Shown: positions 46,220 to 56,187 of the stretch, piece by piece
Numbering within the stretch: the first letter of the stretch is position 1
Layout of the letters: every line of letters begins with the position of its first letter
Origin: Mesorhizobium sp.
GTDB taxonomy: Bacteria > Pseudomonadota > Alphaproteobacteria > Rhizobiales > Rhizobiaceae
NCBI GenBank assembly: GCA_004017535.1
Contig: SAJS01000002.1
Coordinates: 248,001 to 312,000, forward strand
DNA length: 64,000 bases
Direction of reading: 5' to 3'
Notes under the pieces: generated by a model
Databases searched by the model: none
Told to the model about the DNA's origin: nothing
The model's input: the letters and a program-made list of their open reading frames with translations, nothing else
Translations under genes and position numbers: made by a program

Positions 46220-47653
46220 TTAGGGCACTCTAAACCACCACGTCGCCAGCCCCAGAAAGGCAAAGAAGCCGACGCAATCGGTGACCGTGGTGACGAAGAC
46301 CGCAGAGGCCACCGCCGGATCGACCTTGAAGCGGTCGAGCACCAGCGGGATGAGGATGCCGGCGAGTGCTGCGGCGAACATGTTGATGATCATGGCCGCC
46401 GCGATGATGCCGCCTAGATTGGGGTCGCGGAACCAGAAACCGGCGACCATGCCGATCAGCGCCGCAAAGACCACGCCGTTGATGAAACCGACGCCGAGCT
46501 CGCGGCGGATGATGCGCGCGGCGTTGTAGATATCGAGGTCCCTGGTCGCCAGCGCACGCACGGTGACGGTCATGGTCTGCGAGCCAGCATTGCCGCCCAT
46601 GCCGGCCACGATCGGCATCAGCACGGCAAGCGCCACGATATGCTCGATCGTGCGGTCGAACAGGCCGATCACCGACGCGGCGAGGAAAGCGGTCAGCAGA
46701 TTGACCAGCAGCCAGGGCACGCGCGAGCGCGATGTGGCGAGCACGGTGTCGGACAGTTCTTCGTCGCCGACGCCGCCCATGCGCAGAAGGTCCTCTTCCG
46801 CCTCTTCCTGGATGACGTCGACCACGTCGTCGATGGTGAGCACGCCGACCAGCCGCCCGTTCTCGTCGACCACGGCGGCGGAGAGCAAATTATACTGCTC
46901 GAACTCGCGCGCCGCCTCTTCCTGGTCCATCGTTGCCGGGATCGCGTGCAGCGTCTCATGCATCACCTCCTCGACCTTCACCGCGCGCCTGGTGCGCAGG
47001 ATCTGGTCGAGCTCGATGGCGCCGAGCAGCTTGAAGCTCGGATCGATGACGAAGATCTGGCTGAAGCGCTCGGGCAGGTTCTTGTCCTCGCGCATGTAGT
47101 CGATGGTCTGGCCGATCGTCCAGAATGGCGGCACGGCGACGAACTCGGTCTGCATGCGTCGGCCGGCGGTCTCTTCCGGATAGTCCAGCGCGCGCCGCAA
47201 CCTGATCCGCTCGGTGAACGGCAGTTGCGACAGGATTTCGTCCTGGTCTTCCTTCTCGAGGTCCTCGAGAATGTAGACGGCGTCGTCGGAATCGAGCTCC
47301 TGCACCGCCTGCGCGATCTGCTCATTCGGCAGATTGTCGACGATATCCATGCGGATCGCTTCGTCGACCTCGGTCAGCGCGGAGAAGTCGAAATCCGAAC
47401 CGAGCAACTCGACCAACGCCCGGCGCTGTTCGGGATGAAGCGCCTCCAGCACGTCGCCGAGTTCCGACTGGTGCAGGTCGTCGACTTCGCGCTTGAGCGT
47501 GATCGTGTCGCGGTCGGCGATCGCCGCGCCGATCTGGGCAAGGAAGGAAGCGCGCACCGCGCCGTCCTCGCCATAGATGTCGGCGTGATGCTCCTCGGCG
47601 GGCGCGGCCTCGGTCGTCTGTCTGTCCTGGCCTTCCACCAGCGCCTCCCGCAT
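46220..47653 (-). CDS. mgtE: Magnesium transporter MgtE
   Basis: 477 residues: N-terminal MgtE superhelical domain (about 30-145), two CBS domains (about 150-275), a plug helix and five membrane helices from about 310. The pore signature is 'PIVAGMGGNAGSQTMTV'. The channel imports Mg2+ and closes when Mg2+ binds the cytosolic domains. Single-gene unit. The 342-bp gap upstream (47654-47995) holds half of a family B repeat and presumably the mgtE promoter; I see no gene there. Confidence 0.95.
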   Translation of the reverse strand: MREALVEGQDRQTTEAAPAEEHHADIYGEDGAVRASFLAQIGAAIADRDTITLKREVDDLHQSELGDVLEALHPEQRRALVELLGSDFDFSALTEVDEAIRMDIVDNLPNEQIAQAVQELDSDDAVYILEDLEKEDQDEILSQLPFTERIRLRRALDYPEETAGRRMQTEFVAVPPFWTIGQTIDYMREDKNLPERFSQIFVIDPSFKLLGAIELDQILRTRRAVKVEEVMHETLHAIPATMDQEEAAREFEQYNLLSAAVVDENGRLVGVLTIDDVVDVIQEEAEEDLLRMGGVGDEELSDTVLATSRSRVPWLLVNLLTAFLAASVIGLFDRTIEHIVALAVLMPIVAGMGGNAGSQTMTVTVRALATRDLDIYNAARIIRRELGVGFINGVVFAALIGMVAGFWFRDPNLGGIIAAAMIINMFAAALAGILIPLVLDRFKVDPAVASAVFVTTVTDCVGFFAFLGLATWWFRVP

Positions 47654-47678
47654 CGAGGAATCCCCAAATGAGGTCTAG

Positions 47679-47720
47679 TGCATTAGCCCAAAAAGTGGAA
47701 ACCGCTTTTCGGGAAATCCA
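47679..47720 (+). repeat. Family B repeat, module 1 only
   Basis: TGCATTAGCCCAAAAAGTGG then ACCGCTTTTCGGGAAATCC matches module 1 of the family B repeats (compare 2357 and 21034), without the second hairpin. It lies immediately upstream of mgtE. Confidence 0.55.
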
Positions 47721-47995
47721 AGCCCTGTGCGGCAGATAGCGCGGCAACAGGATTCGTCCCGCAAAGATGTCGCTCTAGCGCGCGGAATAGCCAAGGAAAT
47801 GTGACGGTCGCCTTGGTCTCGCAACCTCTCGGCAGCAGCGCGCGTCCGCGTCGCGGGTGTGACAATCGCTTCAGCCGGCGCGACAGCGCATGTCGCTGGG
47901 GAAAGAGCACCCCTTCCCCGTTGAGGCAGAATTGTCATGATGCAGGGTCCAGCAGGGTCTGAGCATCCCTAACCGGTCGAGGACAAACGCTGCCC

Positions 47996-48667
47996 TTGAA
48001 CATCAAGTCCGCAAAGACGAACGAGGCAAATACCGAGCGGCGCGTTCGCGTGGTGGTCGCCGAGCGCAATCCTTTCGTCGTTTCGGCGCTGCGCGAAATG
48101 CTTGAATGCGACGGCCGCTTCGATTTGCTCGGCACCGTGCATAGCGGCGCGCAATTCCTCGATATGGCTGCCACCACGCCGTTCGACGTCGCCGTCGTCG
48201 GCTGGAAGCTCGCCGACATGGACGGCGCCGACGTGCTTACGGAAGTGCAAAGCCGTGAGCTTGGCGTGCGCATCACGATCTTTTCCAACGACCACGACAT
48301 CGGCATTCTGAAGCAATGCGTGCGCCTCGGCGCTCAAGGGTATTGCTTCCAGTTCGACGAGCCGCAGGTGATCTTCGAGACGATCCTGGCCGTCGCGCAT
48401 GGCCGCATCTGCATTCCCTATATCGATATCAACAAGGTCAACGACACGCCTTTGTCCAGGCTCACCGTGCGCGAGCGCGAGTTGCTGGCGGTGTTGTCCG
48501 ACGGCTGGACCAATTTGCAGATCGCCACGCGTACAGGGATTTCCGAGAACACGGTGAAGTACCACCTGAAGAATCTTTACGACAAGCTGGACGTGCGCAA
48601 CCGCGCCATGGCCGTCGCGCTCTATTCGAGCGAGAGACAACGCACGTCCAAACCCCCTGTCGGGTAG
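47996..48667 (+). CDS. LuxR/NarL-type regulator with a degenerate receiver domain
   Basis: 223 residues. The N-terminal response-regulator-like domain (about 15-135) lacks key residues: the phosphoacceptor aspartate is Gly69 in 'DVAVVGWKLADMDG', the first acidic-pair residue is Ala22 ('VVAERNP'), and the conserved lysine is Gln119 ('GAQGYCFQ'). The C-terminal LuxR helix-turn-helix (about 152-212, 'LTVRERELLAVLSDG', 'GISENTVKYHLKNLYDKL') looks intact. It therefore probably works without phosphorylation. It is 122 bp upstream of the serine-cycle operon and in the same direction. The start is a TTG, with GAGGA some 12 bases upstream. Confidence 0.85.
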   Translation: MNIKSAKTNEANTERRVRVVVAERNPFVVSALREMLECDGRFDLLGTVHSGAQFLDMAATTPFDVAVVGWKLADMDGADVLTEVQSRELGVRITIFSNDHDIGILKQCVRLGAQGYCFQFDEPQVIFETILAVAHGRICIPYIDINKVNDTPLSRLTVRERELLAVLSDGWTNLQIATRTGISENTVKYHLKNLYDKLDVRNRAMAVALYSSERQRTSKPPVG

Positions 48668-48789
48668 GCCGATCGGGTAGGATCATCTCACCCACAAGGG
48701 CCAACAACTTACCCGGCAAGGTGTTGTTGGCGAGCCTCGCCAAGACGAAACTTCCTCCACAATCCAAAACGATCGGAGGAATTTCACGC

Positions 48790-49980
48790 ATGGCTGGGTT
48801 CACGCATCTGTTCATCCCGGGACCCACCAACATTCCCGAGCAAGTCCGGCAGGCCATGAACCTGCCGATGGAGGATATGCGCGCCGCCTCCTTCCCCACC
48901 CTGACGCTGCCGCTGTTCGAGGACATCAAGCGAGTCTTCAAGAACGAGACCGGCCGCGTCTTCATCTACCCGTCCTCCGGTACCGGCGCCTGGGAAGCAG
49001 CGATGACCAATGTGCTCAGCCCCGGCGACAAGGTGTTGATGTCGCGCTTCGGCCAGTTCTCGCATCTGTGGGTCGACATGGCCGAGCGCCTCGGCTTCGA
49101 GGTCGACGTCATCGATTGCGAGTGGGGCACCGGCGTTCCGCTCGATCTCTATGCGGAGAAGCTGCGGGCCGACAAGGCGCACCGCATCAAGGCGGTCTTC
49201 TGCACGCAGAACGAGACCGCGACCGGCGTCGCCAGCGACGTCGCCGGCTGCCGCGCCGCGCTCGATGCCACGAACCACCCAGCACTCCTTTTCGTCGATG
49301 GCGTGTCCTCGATCGGCTCGATCGATTTCCGCCAGGAGGAATGGGGCGTCGATTGCGCCGTAAGCGGTTCGCAGAAAGGCTTCATGCTGCCCGCCGGCCT
49401 CGGCTTCCTGTCGGTCAGCCAGAAGGCGCTTGCCGCTTCGCGGGTCGCGACGCACCGGCACTGCTACTTCTCCTTCGAGGACATGATCCGCACCAACGAC
49501 GCAGGCTATTTCCCCTACACGCCGGCGACGCAGCTGCTGCGCGGCCTGCGCGCTTCGCTCGACCTCATCGCCGAGGAGGGGCTGGAGAACATCTTCGCCC
49601 GCCACCATCGGCTCGCCGAAGGCGTGCGCAAGGCGGTCGACGCCTGGGGCCTGAAGCTTTGCGCCAAGGCGCCGCAATGGCACTCCGACACGGTCAGCGC
49701 CATCCTGGTTCCGGAAGGCATCGACAGCGCCAACGTCGTCAAGCGCGCCTACAGCGCATACCAGACATCGCTTGGCGGCGGCCTCAACAAGGTTGCCGGC
49801 AAGGTCTTCCGCATCGGCCATCTCGGCTGGCTGAACGAGGTGATGGTGCTGGCCTCGCTGTCCGCGGCCGAAATGGCGCTGCTCGACTGCGGCGTGCGCC
49901 TGGCGCCGGGCTCAGGCGTGGCGGCGGCGATCGAACACTTCCGCCGCACGGCCGAAATGCCGGTCGCAAAGGCGGCGTGA
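48790..49980 (+). CDS. sgaA: Serine-glyoxylate aminotransferase
   Basis: 396 residues, PLP fold type I. 'LFIPGPTNIPEQV' at the N-terminus, 'YPSSGTGAWEAAMTNVLSPG' and the PLP lysine Lys196 in 'SGSQKGFMLPAGLGF' are specific to the SGA/AGT group. It makes glycine and hydroxypyruvate from serine and glyoxylate, the entry reaction of the serine cycle. The GGAGGA ribosome-binding site precedes the ATG at 48790. First of four co-directional serine-cycle genes. Confidence 0.95.
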   Translation: MAGFTHLFIPGPTNIPEQVRQAMNLPMEDMRAASFPTLTLPLFEDIKRVFKNETGRVFIYPSSGTGAWEAAMTNVLSPGDKVLMSRFGQFSHLWVDMAERLGFEVDVIDCEWGTGVPLDLYAEKLRADKAHRIKAVFCTQNETATGVASDVAGCRAALDATNHPALLFVDGVSSIGSIDFRQEEWGVDCAVSGSQKGFMLPAGLGFLSVSQKALAASRVATHRHCYFSFEDMIRTNDAGYFPYTPATQLLRGLRASLDLIAEEGLENIFARHHRLAEGVRKAVDAWGLKLCAKAPQWHSDTVSAILVPEGIDSANVVKRAYSAYQTSLGGGLNKVAGKVFRIGHLGWLNEVMVLASLSAAEMALLDCGVRLAPGSGVAAAIEHFRRTAEMPVAKAA

Positions 49981-49990
49981 GGAGCGGACG

Positions 49991-50950
49991 ATGAGCCACA
50001 CCATCAACCATTTGAAGAAACTGCGGCTCCAGCGCAGCGAGCTGGCCGTTCCGGGCTCCAGCCCGGAGATGATCGACAAGGCCGCGAACAGCGCCGCCGA
50101 CTTCGTCTTCCTCGACATCGAGGACGCGGTCGCGCCGCCCGACAAGGAACGCGCCCGCAGGAACATCATCCAGGCGCTGAACGACATCGATTGGCGCGCC
50201 AGGGGCAAGACCGTCTCGGTGCGCATCAACGGCCTCGACACCCATTATATGTACCGCGACCTCGTCGACGTCATGGAACAGGCCGGCGACAGGCTGGACA
50301 CCATCCTGGTGCCGAAGGTCGGCGTGCCGGCCGATCTCTACATGGTCGAGGCCATGGTCAACCAGATCGAGATGGCTAAGGGCTTCAAGACCCGCGTCGG
50401 CCTCGAAGCGCTGATTGAGACCGCGCTCGGCATGGCCAATGTCGAGGCGATCGCCGCCACGCCGGGACGGCTGGAGGCCATGCATTTCGGCGTCGCCGAC
50501 TATGCCGCCAGCAACAAGGCGCGGACCGTCAATATCGGCGGGTTGAACCCCGACTATCCTGGCGACCAATGGCATTTTGCGCTGTCGCGGATGACCGTCG
50601 CCTGCCGCGCCTATGGCCTGCGCGCCATCGACGGGCCGTTCGGCGATTTCTCCGATCCTGAAGGCTACAAGGCGGCCGCCAGGCGCGCCGCGGCCCTCGG
50701 CATCGAAGGCAAATGGGCGATCCATCCCTCGCAGATCGCTCTCGCCAACGACGTGTTTTCGCCGCCGGAGAAAGAGGTCACCCGCGCCCGCCGCATCCTC
50801 GAGGTGCTGAAGGAGGCGGAGGCGCTGGGCAAGGGCGCAGCCGCGCTCGACGGCAAGATGATCGACGCCGCGTCGGAACGGATGGCGCGCAACGTGCTGG
50901 TGGTGAACGAGGCGATCGAGCGCGCCGGCCAGGTTCACGCCGCGCAGTAA
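49991..50950 (+). CDS. mcl: Malyl-CoA lyase (HpcH/HpaI-type, CitE-like)
   Basis: 319 residues. '[17 protein letters not shown]', '[19 protein letters not shown]', '[15 protein letters not shown]' and '[14 protein letters not shown]' are the blocks of malyl-CoA/beta-methylmalyl-CoA lyases. It splits malyl-CoA into acetyl-CoA and glyoxylate. It lies ten bases after sgaA and before the malate-CoA ligase genes, which supply its substrate. A beta-methylmalyl-CoA role in the ethylmalonyl-CoA pathway is also possible. Confidence 0.93.
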   Translation: MSHTINHLKKLRLQRSELAVPGSSPEMIDKAANSAADFVFLDIEDAVAPPDKERARRNIIQALNDIDWRARGKTVSVRINGLDTHYMYRDLVDVMEQAGDRLDTILVPKVGVPADLYMVEAMVNQIEMAKGFKTRVGLEALIETALGMANVEAIAATPGRLEAMHFGVADYAASNKARTVNIGGLNPDYPGDQWHFALSRMTVACRAYGLRAIDGPFGDFSDPEGYKAAARRAAALGIEGKWAIHPSQIALANDVFSPPEKEVTRARRILEVLKEAEALGKGAAALDGKMIDAASERMARNVLVVNEAIERAGQVHAAQ

Positions 50951-50969
50951 AAAAAACCGGGAGGACAAG

Positions 50970-52157
50970 ATGGACATCCACGAATACCAGGCCAAGGAGC
51001 TGCTTGCCCGCCACGGCGTGCATGTGCCGCGCGGCGGCCTCGCCTACAGCCCCGAGCAGGCGACCTACCGGGCCAGAGAGATCGGCGGCTCGAAATGGGT
51101 GCTTAAGGCGCAGGTTCATTCCGGCGCGCGCGGCAAGGCCGGCGGAATAAAACTCTGCTCGAATGACGAGGAGATCTCCAACGCCGCGGAAGCCATGCTC
51201 GGCCGCAAGCTGGTGACCCAGCAGACCGGCCCGCGCGGCAAGCTGATCTCTCGCCTCTATCTCGAGGAAGCCGTCGATATCGCGCAGGAGCTCTATCTCG
51301 GCTTCGTGCTCGACCGTAAGGAAGAACGCGTCATGATCGTGGCCTCGGCCGCCGGCGGCATGGAGATCGAGGACATCTCCGAAAAGCAGCCGGATTCCAT
51401 CATCCGCGCCACCGTCGATCCCGGCGTCGGCATGCAGGGTTTCCAGGCGCGCGAGATCGCCTTCGGCCTCGGGCTCGAAAGCAGCCTGATCGGCAAGGCG
51501 ACGGAAACCATCCTCGGCTGCTACCAGGTGTTCCGCGACTACGACGCCTCGATGCTGGAGATCAATCCGCTGGTTGTCACCCGCGACGGCAGCCTGGTTG
51601 CGCTCGACGCAAAAATGTCGTTCGACGAGAACGCGCTGTTCCGCCGCCCGGAAATCTCCGAGTTGCGGGACAAAAGCCAGGAAGACCCGCGCGAGACCTT
51701 CGCCAGCGACCGCGGCCTCTCCTATGTCGGGCTCGACGGCAATATCGGCTGCATCATCAACGGCGCCGGTCTCGCCATGGCGACGATGGACATGATCAAG
51801 ATCGCCGGCGGCGAGCCGGCCAATTTCCTCGACATCGGCGGCGGCGCCTCGCCAGAGCGGGTGGCAAAGTCCTTCCGCGCCGTGCTCGGCGACAAACAAG
51901 TCGAGACCATCCTGGTCAACATCTTTGCCGGCATCAACCGCTGCGACTGGGTGGCCGAAGGAGTCATCAAGGCGATCCGCGAGGTCGGCGTCGACGTTCC
52001 GCTGGTGGTGCGCCTTTCCGGCACCAAGGTGGAGGAAGGGCGCAGGATCCTGGCCGACTCCGGCGAGGCGGTGATCGTCGCCGACACGCTGGCCGAGGCC
52101 GCCGAAAAGGCCGTCGCCGCCTGGCGCGAAGCAACCAAGAACAAGAAAGCAGCCTGA
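50970..52157 (+). CDS. mtkA: Malate-CoA ligase (malate thiokinase) beta subunit
   Basis: 395 residues of the SucC/ATP-grasp family ('[20 protein letters not shown]', '[19 protein letters not shown]', '[13 protein letters not shown]'). Location directly behind sgaA and mcl distinguishes it from succinyl-CoA synthetase. With the alpha subunit it converts malate, ATP and CoA to malyl-CoA. Confidence 0.92.
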   Translation: MDIHEYQAKELLARHGVHVPRGGLAYSPEQATYRAREIGGSKWVLKAQVHSGARGKAGGIKLCSNDEEISNAAEAMLGRKLVTQQTGPRGKLISRLYLEEAVDIAQELYLGFVLDRKEERVMIVASAAGGMEIEDISEKQPDSIIRATVDPGVGMQGFQAREIAFGLGLESSLIGKATETILGCYQVFRDYDASMLEINPLVVTRDGSLVALDAKMSFDENALFRRPEISELRDKSQEDPRETFASDRGLSYVGLDGNIGCIINGAGLAMATMDMIKIAGGEPANFLDIGGGASPERVAKSFRAVLGDKQVETILVNIFAGINRCDWVAEGVIKAIREVGVDVPLVVRLSGTKVEEGRRILADSGEAVIVADTLAEAAEKAVAAWREATKNKKAA

Positions 52158-52171
52158 GGGAGGTCGAGAAA

Positions 52172-53071
<900 letters not shown>

Positions 53072-53107
53072 TCCAGCCCGAGCTTTTGAACCGGCTAGGA
53101 ATACCAG

Positions 53108-53144
53108 GCGGTGGCGCGGTCTTCATGACCCGCCGCCGCTTTTC
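53108..53144 (+). terminator. Rho-independent terminator of the serine-cycle operon
   Basis: GCGGTGGCG (with one bulged C) and GGTC pair with GACC and CGCCGCCGC around TTCAT, followed by TTTTCG. It lies 37 bases after the mtkB stop. Confidence 0.75.
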
Positions 53145-53222
53145 GTTTGGCAAACGAGCACCGCAGGCAGCAACGACAACAGTCGCAGGGCAGCGCTAAT
53201 TCCAAGGCCTTTGGAGAAGGTT

Positions 53223-53307
53223 TGGTGCGGTCGAGAAGACTCGAACTTCCACGGGTTGCCCCACAGCGACCTCAACGCTGCGCGTCTACCAATTCCGCCA
53301 CGACCGC
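53223..53307 (-). tRNA. tRNA-Leu (anticodon GAG)
   Basis: On the minus strand the acceptor stem GCGGTCG pairs with CGACCGC, followed by A and an encoded CCA. The D-arm is GGCGGAATTGGTAGACGC. The anticodon stem CAGCG/CGCTG frames the loop TTGAGGT with anticodon GAG. A variable arm and the T-loop GTTCGAGTC follow. The long variable arm fits a class II leucine tRNA; 85 nt including CCA. Confidence 0.95.
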
Positions 53308-53489
53308 ACGTGGTAGGAGCCGGAACCGTCCGGCCCGGGGCCTGTAGCAAATCGTTTCCGGCGAAACAAGTGCGCTGAGCGGAATATTCGTCGCTCATTC
53401 GCACAACCCTCTACGGCCCGGCTTCACACCGGTGAAACTGGACGTTTTGGCCAATTGCCGCCATATGAGAGGAACATCGAGAAAGTTCC

Positions 53490-54233
53490 ATGACAGAACG
53501 CAGCCAGATCGCCACGTCATTCCTGCCCCTGCCCGGTTCGGCGCCGGTGGAATGGGTGATCGAACCAGGCCTGACCTCCTATCCGGACGCGCTGGCCTTC
53601 ATGGAGGCGCGCGCAGAGGCAATCCGCAGCGGCGCTGCCGGCGAGATGGTCTGGCTGGTCGAGCATCCGCCGCTCTACACCGCCGGAACCAGCGCGCGGA
53701 GCGAAGACCTGATCGATCCCGACCGCTTTCCGGTCTTTGCCGCGGGTCGCGGCGGCGAATACACCTATCACGGTCCGGGGCAGCGTGTGGCCTATGTCAT
53801 GCTCGACCTCAAGAGCCGGCGCGAGGATGTGCGCGCCTTCGTCGCGGCACTCGAACGATGGATCATCGAAACGCTCGCCGCCTTCAATGTGCGCGGCGAG
53901 CGGCGCGAGGATCGCGTCGGCGTCTGGGTGGTGCGGCCGGATCGCCCTGCCCTGCCGGGCGGCACGCCTGCGGAGGACAAGATCGCGGCAATAGGCATCC
54001 GGCTGCGCCGCTGGGTGAGCTTCCACGGCATCGCCATCAATGTCGAGCCAGATCTCGGCCATTTCAGCGGCATCGTGCCCTGCGGCGTCTCGGACCATGG
54101 CGTGACCAGCCTCGTCGACCTCGGCCTGCCGGTCACGATTGCCGACCTTGACCTGGCCCTGAAAGCCGCTTTCGAGGATGTGTTCGGACCTGCCGCCGTT
54201 CCGGCCACCGAGCTGGCGCGCAAGGCCGGCTAA
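53490..54233 (+). CDS. lipB: Octanoyl-[acyl carrier protein]:protein octanoyltransferase
   Basis: 247 residues. '[19 protein letters not shown]' (about 84-102), Lys164 in 'EDKIAAIGI' and Cys198 in '[10 protein letters not shown]' are the catalytic blocks of LipB. It moves octanoate from ACP to lipoyl domains of 2-oxoacid dehydrogenases and the glycine cleavage H protein. Single gene, convergent with the M50 gene; a family A repeat fills the gap between. Confidence 0.95.
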   Translation: MTERSQIATSFLPLPGSAPVEWVIEPGLTSYPDALAFMEARAEAIRSGAAGEMVWLVEHPPLYTAGTSARSEDLIDPDRFPVFAAGRGGEYTYHGPGQRVAYVMLDLKSRREDVRAFVAALERWIIETLAAFNVRGERREDRVGVWVVRPDRPALPGGTPAEDKIAAIGIRLRRWVSFHGIAINVEPDLGHFSGIVPCGVSDHGVTSLVDLGLPVTIADLDLALKAAFEDVFGPAAVPATELARKAG

Positions 54234-54244
54234 GCCGCTCCGCC

Positions 54245-54390
54245 TAGGGTGTGTTGAGATTCAGGTCAGGCCGAGTCGAAAATGGTGGGTTCCGAGAACC
54301 GGAGCGGAGCGTACTTTTCGTACGTGAGCACCGGAAGCGCAGGAAGCCGCCATTTGCAGGCCGGCCTCACCTGAATATCAACATACCCTA
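54245..54390 (+). repeat. Long hairpin repeat, family A, copy 3
   Basis: The arms TAGGGTGTGTTGAGATTCAG and CTGAATATCAACATACCCTA pair with two non-identical positions. The core GGTTCCGAGAACCGGAGCGG is present. It lies between the convergent lipB and M50 genes and its last three bases are the M50 stop codon. Full transcription from either side would form the hairpin. Confidence 0.9.
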
Positions 54391-55638
54391 CATCAACTGG
54401 GCGGAAGCCCACAGCATCCCATAGCCATGGATGGCGAAGACCGCGAGCAAAGCGCCGGCCATGATCAATCGGTCGAAGGTCTTGATCGGCTTCAGCTCGT
54501 GTCGCGGCTTCACGCCGCTGCCCACGGTGATCAGGCTGAGCATCGAGAACACCGCGCCGGCGATCAGCAGGAAGGTCAGCGAGAAACCGGCCCGCCAGCC
54601 GAGCGCGAGAAGCGCGGACAAGAGCAGGAAGGACGCCAGCGCGAGTGCCGCCGGGCCGGGGCAGATCTGGCGCAGCACCTGGCCGCCGTCGAATTTCCAC
54701 ACCGGCACCAGATTGGCGATATTGAACAGCGATGCGCAGCCGGCAAGCGTCGCCAAAAGCGTCGCGCCCAGGCGATGTCCTTCGCTGCCGGCGAGGCCGC
54801 TGGCGGCGATCAGCACCGGCACCAGGAAGGCGGAGAAGCCGGCGCCCATCAACGCCACAAACGCCACCTCGAAGCGGCTGTCATAGGGCCGGCCGCCGAT
54901 GGCAATCCCGCCAAGCAGCGGTATGAAGATCATCCGCGCCCGGCGATGCCCCGTCAGCCGGAAGGCGGCCATATGACCGAGCTCATGCAGGGCGACCACA
55001 GAGGTCAGGATCGCGGCCAGGGCCAGGCCGCCGAGGTTGAGGCCGAAGAACGGCCACAGGATCAGGGCCGAAAGCACGGCGAAGCCGATCTGGCTAACCG
55101 GATGCTCGAACCAGCCGCCCTTGCGATAAGTGCCGGTTGCCGCCCAGACATCCAGCTTGCGCAGCTCGCGGCGCATGGCGAAGAAGCGGAAGACCAGGAA
55201 GGCAACGCCGCGATAGCGGTCGGTCTGGGTAAGCGTGACCCGCGTTGCATCGCCCTCCGGCACGAGCTCGGCGGTTTCGCGATAGTTCGCCCAGAACGAC
55301 GGATCGAGCGCCGTGTCCTCGATGACGCTCATCGAGAATCGGCTACCCTCGCCGACATCCTCGAACCGCGCCTTGCGTTCGATCGGCCGGCCGTCCCGGC
55401 CGTCCCAGGACAATCTGATCAGTGCCGTTCCCTCGCCGTCCAGCGGCTCGGCCGAAAGGATTTCGCCGGACCACCCGGCATCGCTGCCGAAAGGCCACAA
55501 CGCCTGCCAGAGGCGCTCGCGGTCGGCCTTGATCGCGCGGCTGACCGTCACCGTGCGCGCCCCAAGCGGCACGGTCATCAAAAGGAAGATCAGTCCGAGA
55601 TTGCCGGCCACGAGGGTGACCGTGACGAAGACCGACAC
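54388..55638 (-). CDS. M50 family metalloprotease with an N-terminal SRPBCC domain
   Basis: 416 residues from a GTG. After one membrane helix (about 6-26) comes a START/SRPBCC-like domain (about 30-165, beginning 'VSRAIKADRERLWQALWPF'). The site-2 protease module follows, with 'HELGH' at 218-222, 'NLVPVWKFDGG' as third zinc-ligand motif and several further helices. The combination of a lipid/small-ligand-binding fold with an intramembrane protease is uncommon. It could sense a ligand that gates proteolysis. Substrate unknown. Confidence 0.85.
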   Translation of the reverse strand: MSVFVTVTLVAGNLGLIFLLMTVPLGARTVTVSRAIKADRERLWQALWPFGSDAGWSGEILSAEPLDGEGTALIRLSWDGRDGRPIERKARFEDVGEGSRFSMSVIEDTALDPSFWANYRETAELVPEGDATRVTLTQTDRYRGVAFLVFRFFAMRRELRKLDVWAATGTYRKGGWFEHPVSQIGFAVLSALILWPFFGLNLGGLALAAILTSVVALHELGHMAAFRLTGHRRARMIFIPLLGGIAIGGRPYDSRFEVAFVALMGAGFSAFLVPVLIAASGLAGSEGHRLGATLLATLAGCASLFNIANLVPVWKFDGGQVLRQICPGPAALALASFLLLSALLALGWRAGFSLTFLLIAGAVFSMLSLITVGSGVKPRHELKPIKTFDRLIMAGALLAVFAIHGYGMLWASAQLM

Positions 55639-55787
55639 TGCCTTGGCTCCCTTCTTGGGATCCTGTCTGGAGGGGGCAGCCTACGTCGGCGCAGCCAAGA
55701 AAGACTTAACAATAATGGGCCGGTCTTGCCCGTCCCAGGCGGGTTCTTGCCCATTCCGCAAGGGCGGGGCCTCGCCCGCCCGAAACA

Positions 55788-55806
55788 GCGGCGGCAAGGC
55801 CGCCTG
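55788..55806 (-). terminator. Possible terminator after the SOS-linked small gene
   Basis: GGCGGC (55790-55795) and GCCGCC (55799-55804) form a short GC-rich hairpin beginning four bases after the stop of the small gene. The following minus-strand sequence GCTGTTTCG has only a weak U run. Confidence 0.35.
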
Positions 55807-55807
55807 A

Positions 55808-55894
55808 TCACATGGCGCCGATCCAGATCGCCATGGAAACGAGAAAGGTGCTCATGCAAACCAGCGAGACGACATCCTGAACCAGATCAGACAT
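55808..55894 (-). CDS. 28-residue single-span membrane peptide, probably SOS-induced (SidA-like in size and control)
   Basis: ATG at 55892-55894, TGA at 55808-55810, 28 residues. It begins MSDLVQDVV; residues 8-27 are almost wholly hydrophobic with one tryptophan (Trp24) and can cross the membrane once. The Shine-Dalgarno GGAGAG lies six bases before the ATG. Three GTTC repeats at 11-bp spacing lie 22-47 bp upstream. In Caulobacter, SidA is a 29-residue inner-membrane peptide under LexA control that blocks division. Homology cannot be established from such a short sequence, and I claim only similar size, topology and regulation. The reading frame is real by ribosome site and promoter context, not by conservation. 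Confidence 0.7.
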   Translation of the reverse strand: MSDLVQDVVSLVCMSTFLVSMAIWIGAM

Positions 55895-55915
55895 AACTCT
55901 CTCCGTTGTTAATAT

Positions 55916-55941
55916 GTTCTCAATTTGTTCTAATTTTGTTC
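55916..55941 (-). promoter_or_regulatory. Triple GTTC SOS (LexA) box of the alphaproteobacterial type
   Basis: GTTC occurs at 55916-55919, 55927-55930 and 55938-55941, separated by exactly seven bases each time (GTTC-N7-GTTC-N7-GTTC), giving two overlapping copies of the alphaproteobacterial LexA consensus. The local sequence is AT-rich and its minus strand reads toward the small gene, so the box would cover the promoter of that gene. Confidence 0.75.
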
Positions 55942-56043
55942 GAATGTCAACGACCGTCGATAGCCCGGCGGAGCGAATTCAGCCGGTCCGTTTGGGCAGG
56001 GTTAAGGAAAGGTTGACGAGGAAGAGGTTCGTTGCGTGGAGCC

Positions 56044-56187
56044 GGGCCAAGCCGAGATCCGGATCAGGCTGAGTCGAGGATGGTGGGTTCCGAGAACCGG
56101 AGCGGAGCGTACTTAAAGTACGTGAGCACCGGAAGCGCAGGAAACTGCCGTCCGCAGGCCAGCCTCATCCGAATACCGGCTTGGCCT
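56044..56187 (+). repeat. Long hairpin repeat, family A, copy 4
   Basis: The arms GGGCCAAGCCGAGATCCGGAT and ATCCGAATACCGGCTTGGCC differ wholly in sequence from the arms of copies 2 and 3 but are again complementary to each other. The core is conserved. The right arm runs into the lolD stop codon (56186-56188). Confidence 0.88.

Noticed and set aside
53123-53404. Minus-strand open frame of 93 codons through the tRNA-Leu gene
   Set aside because: It reads through a tRNA whose cloverleaf is clear.
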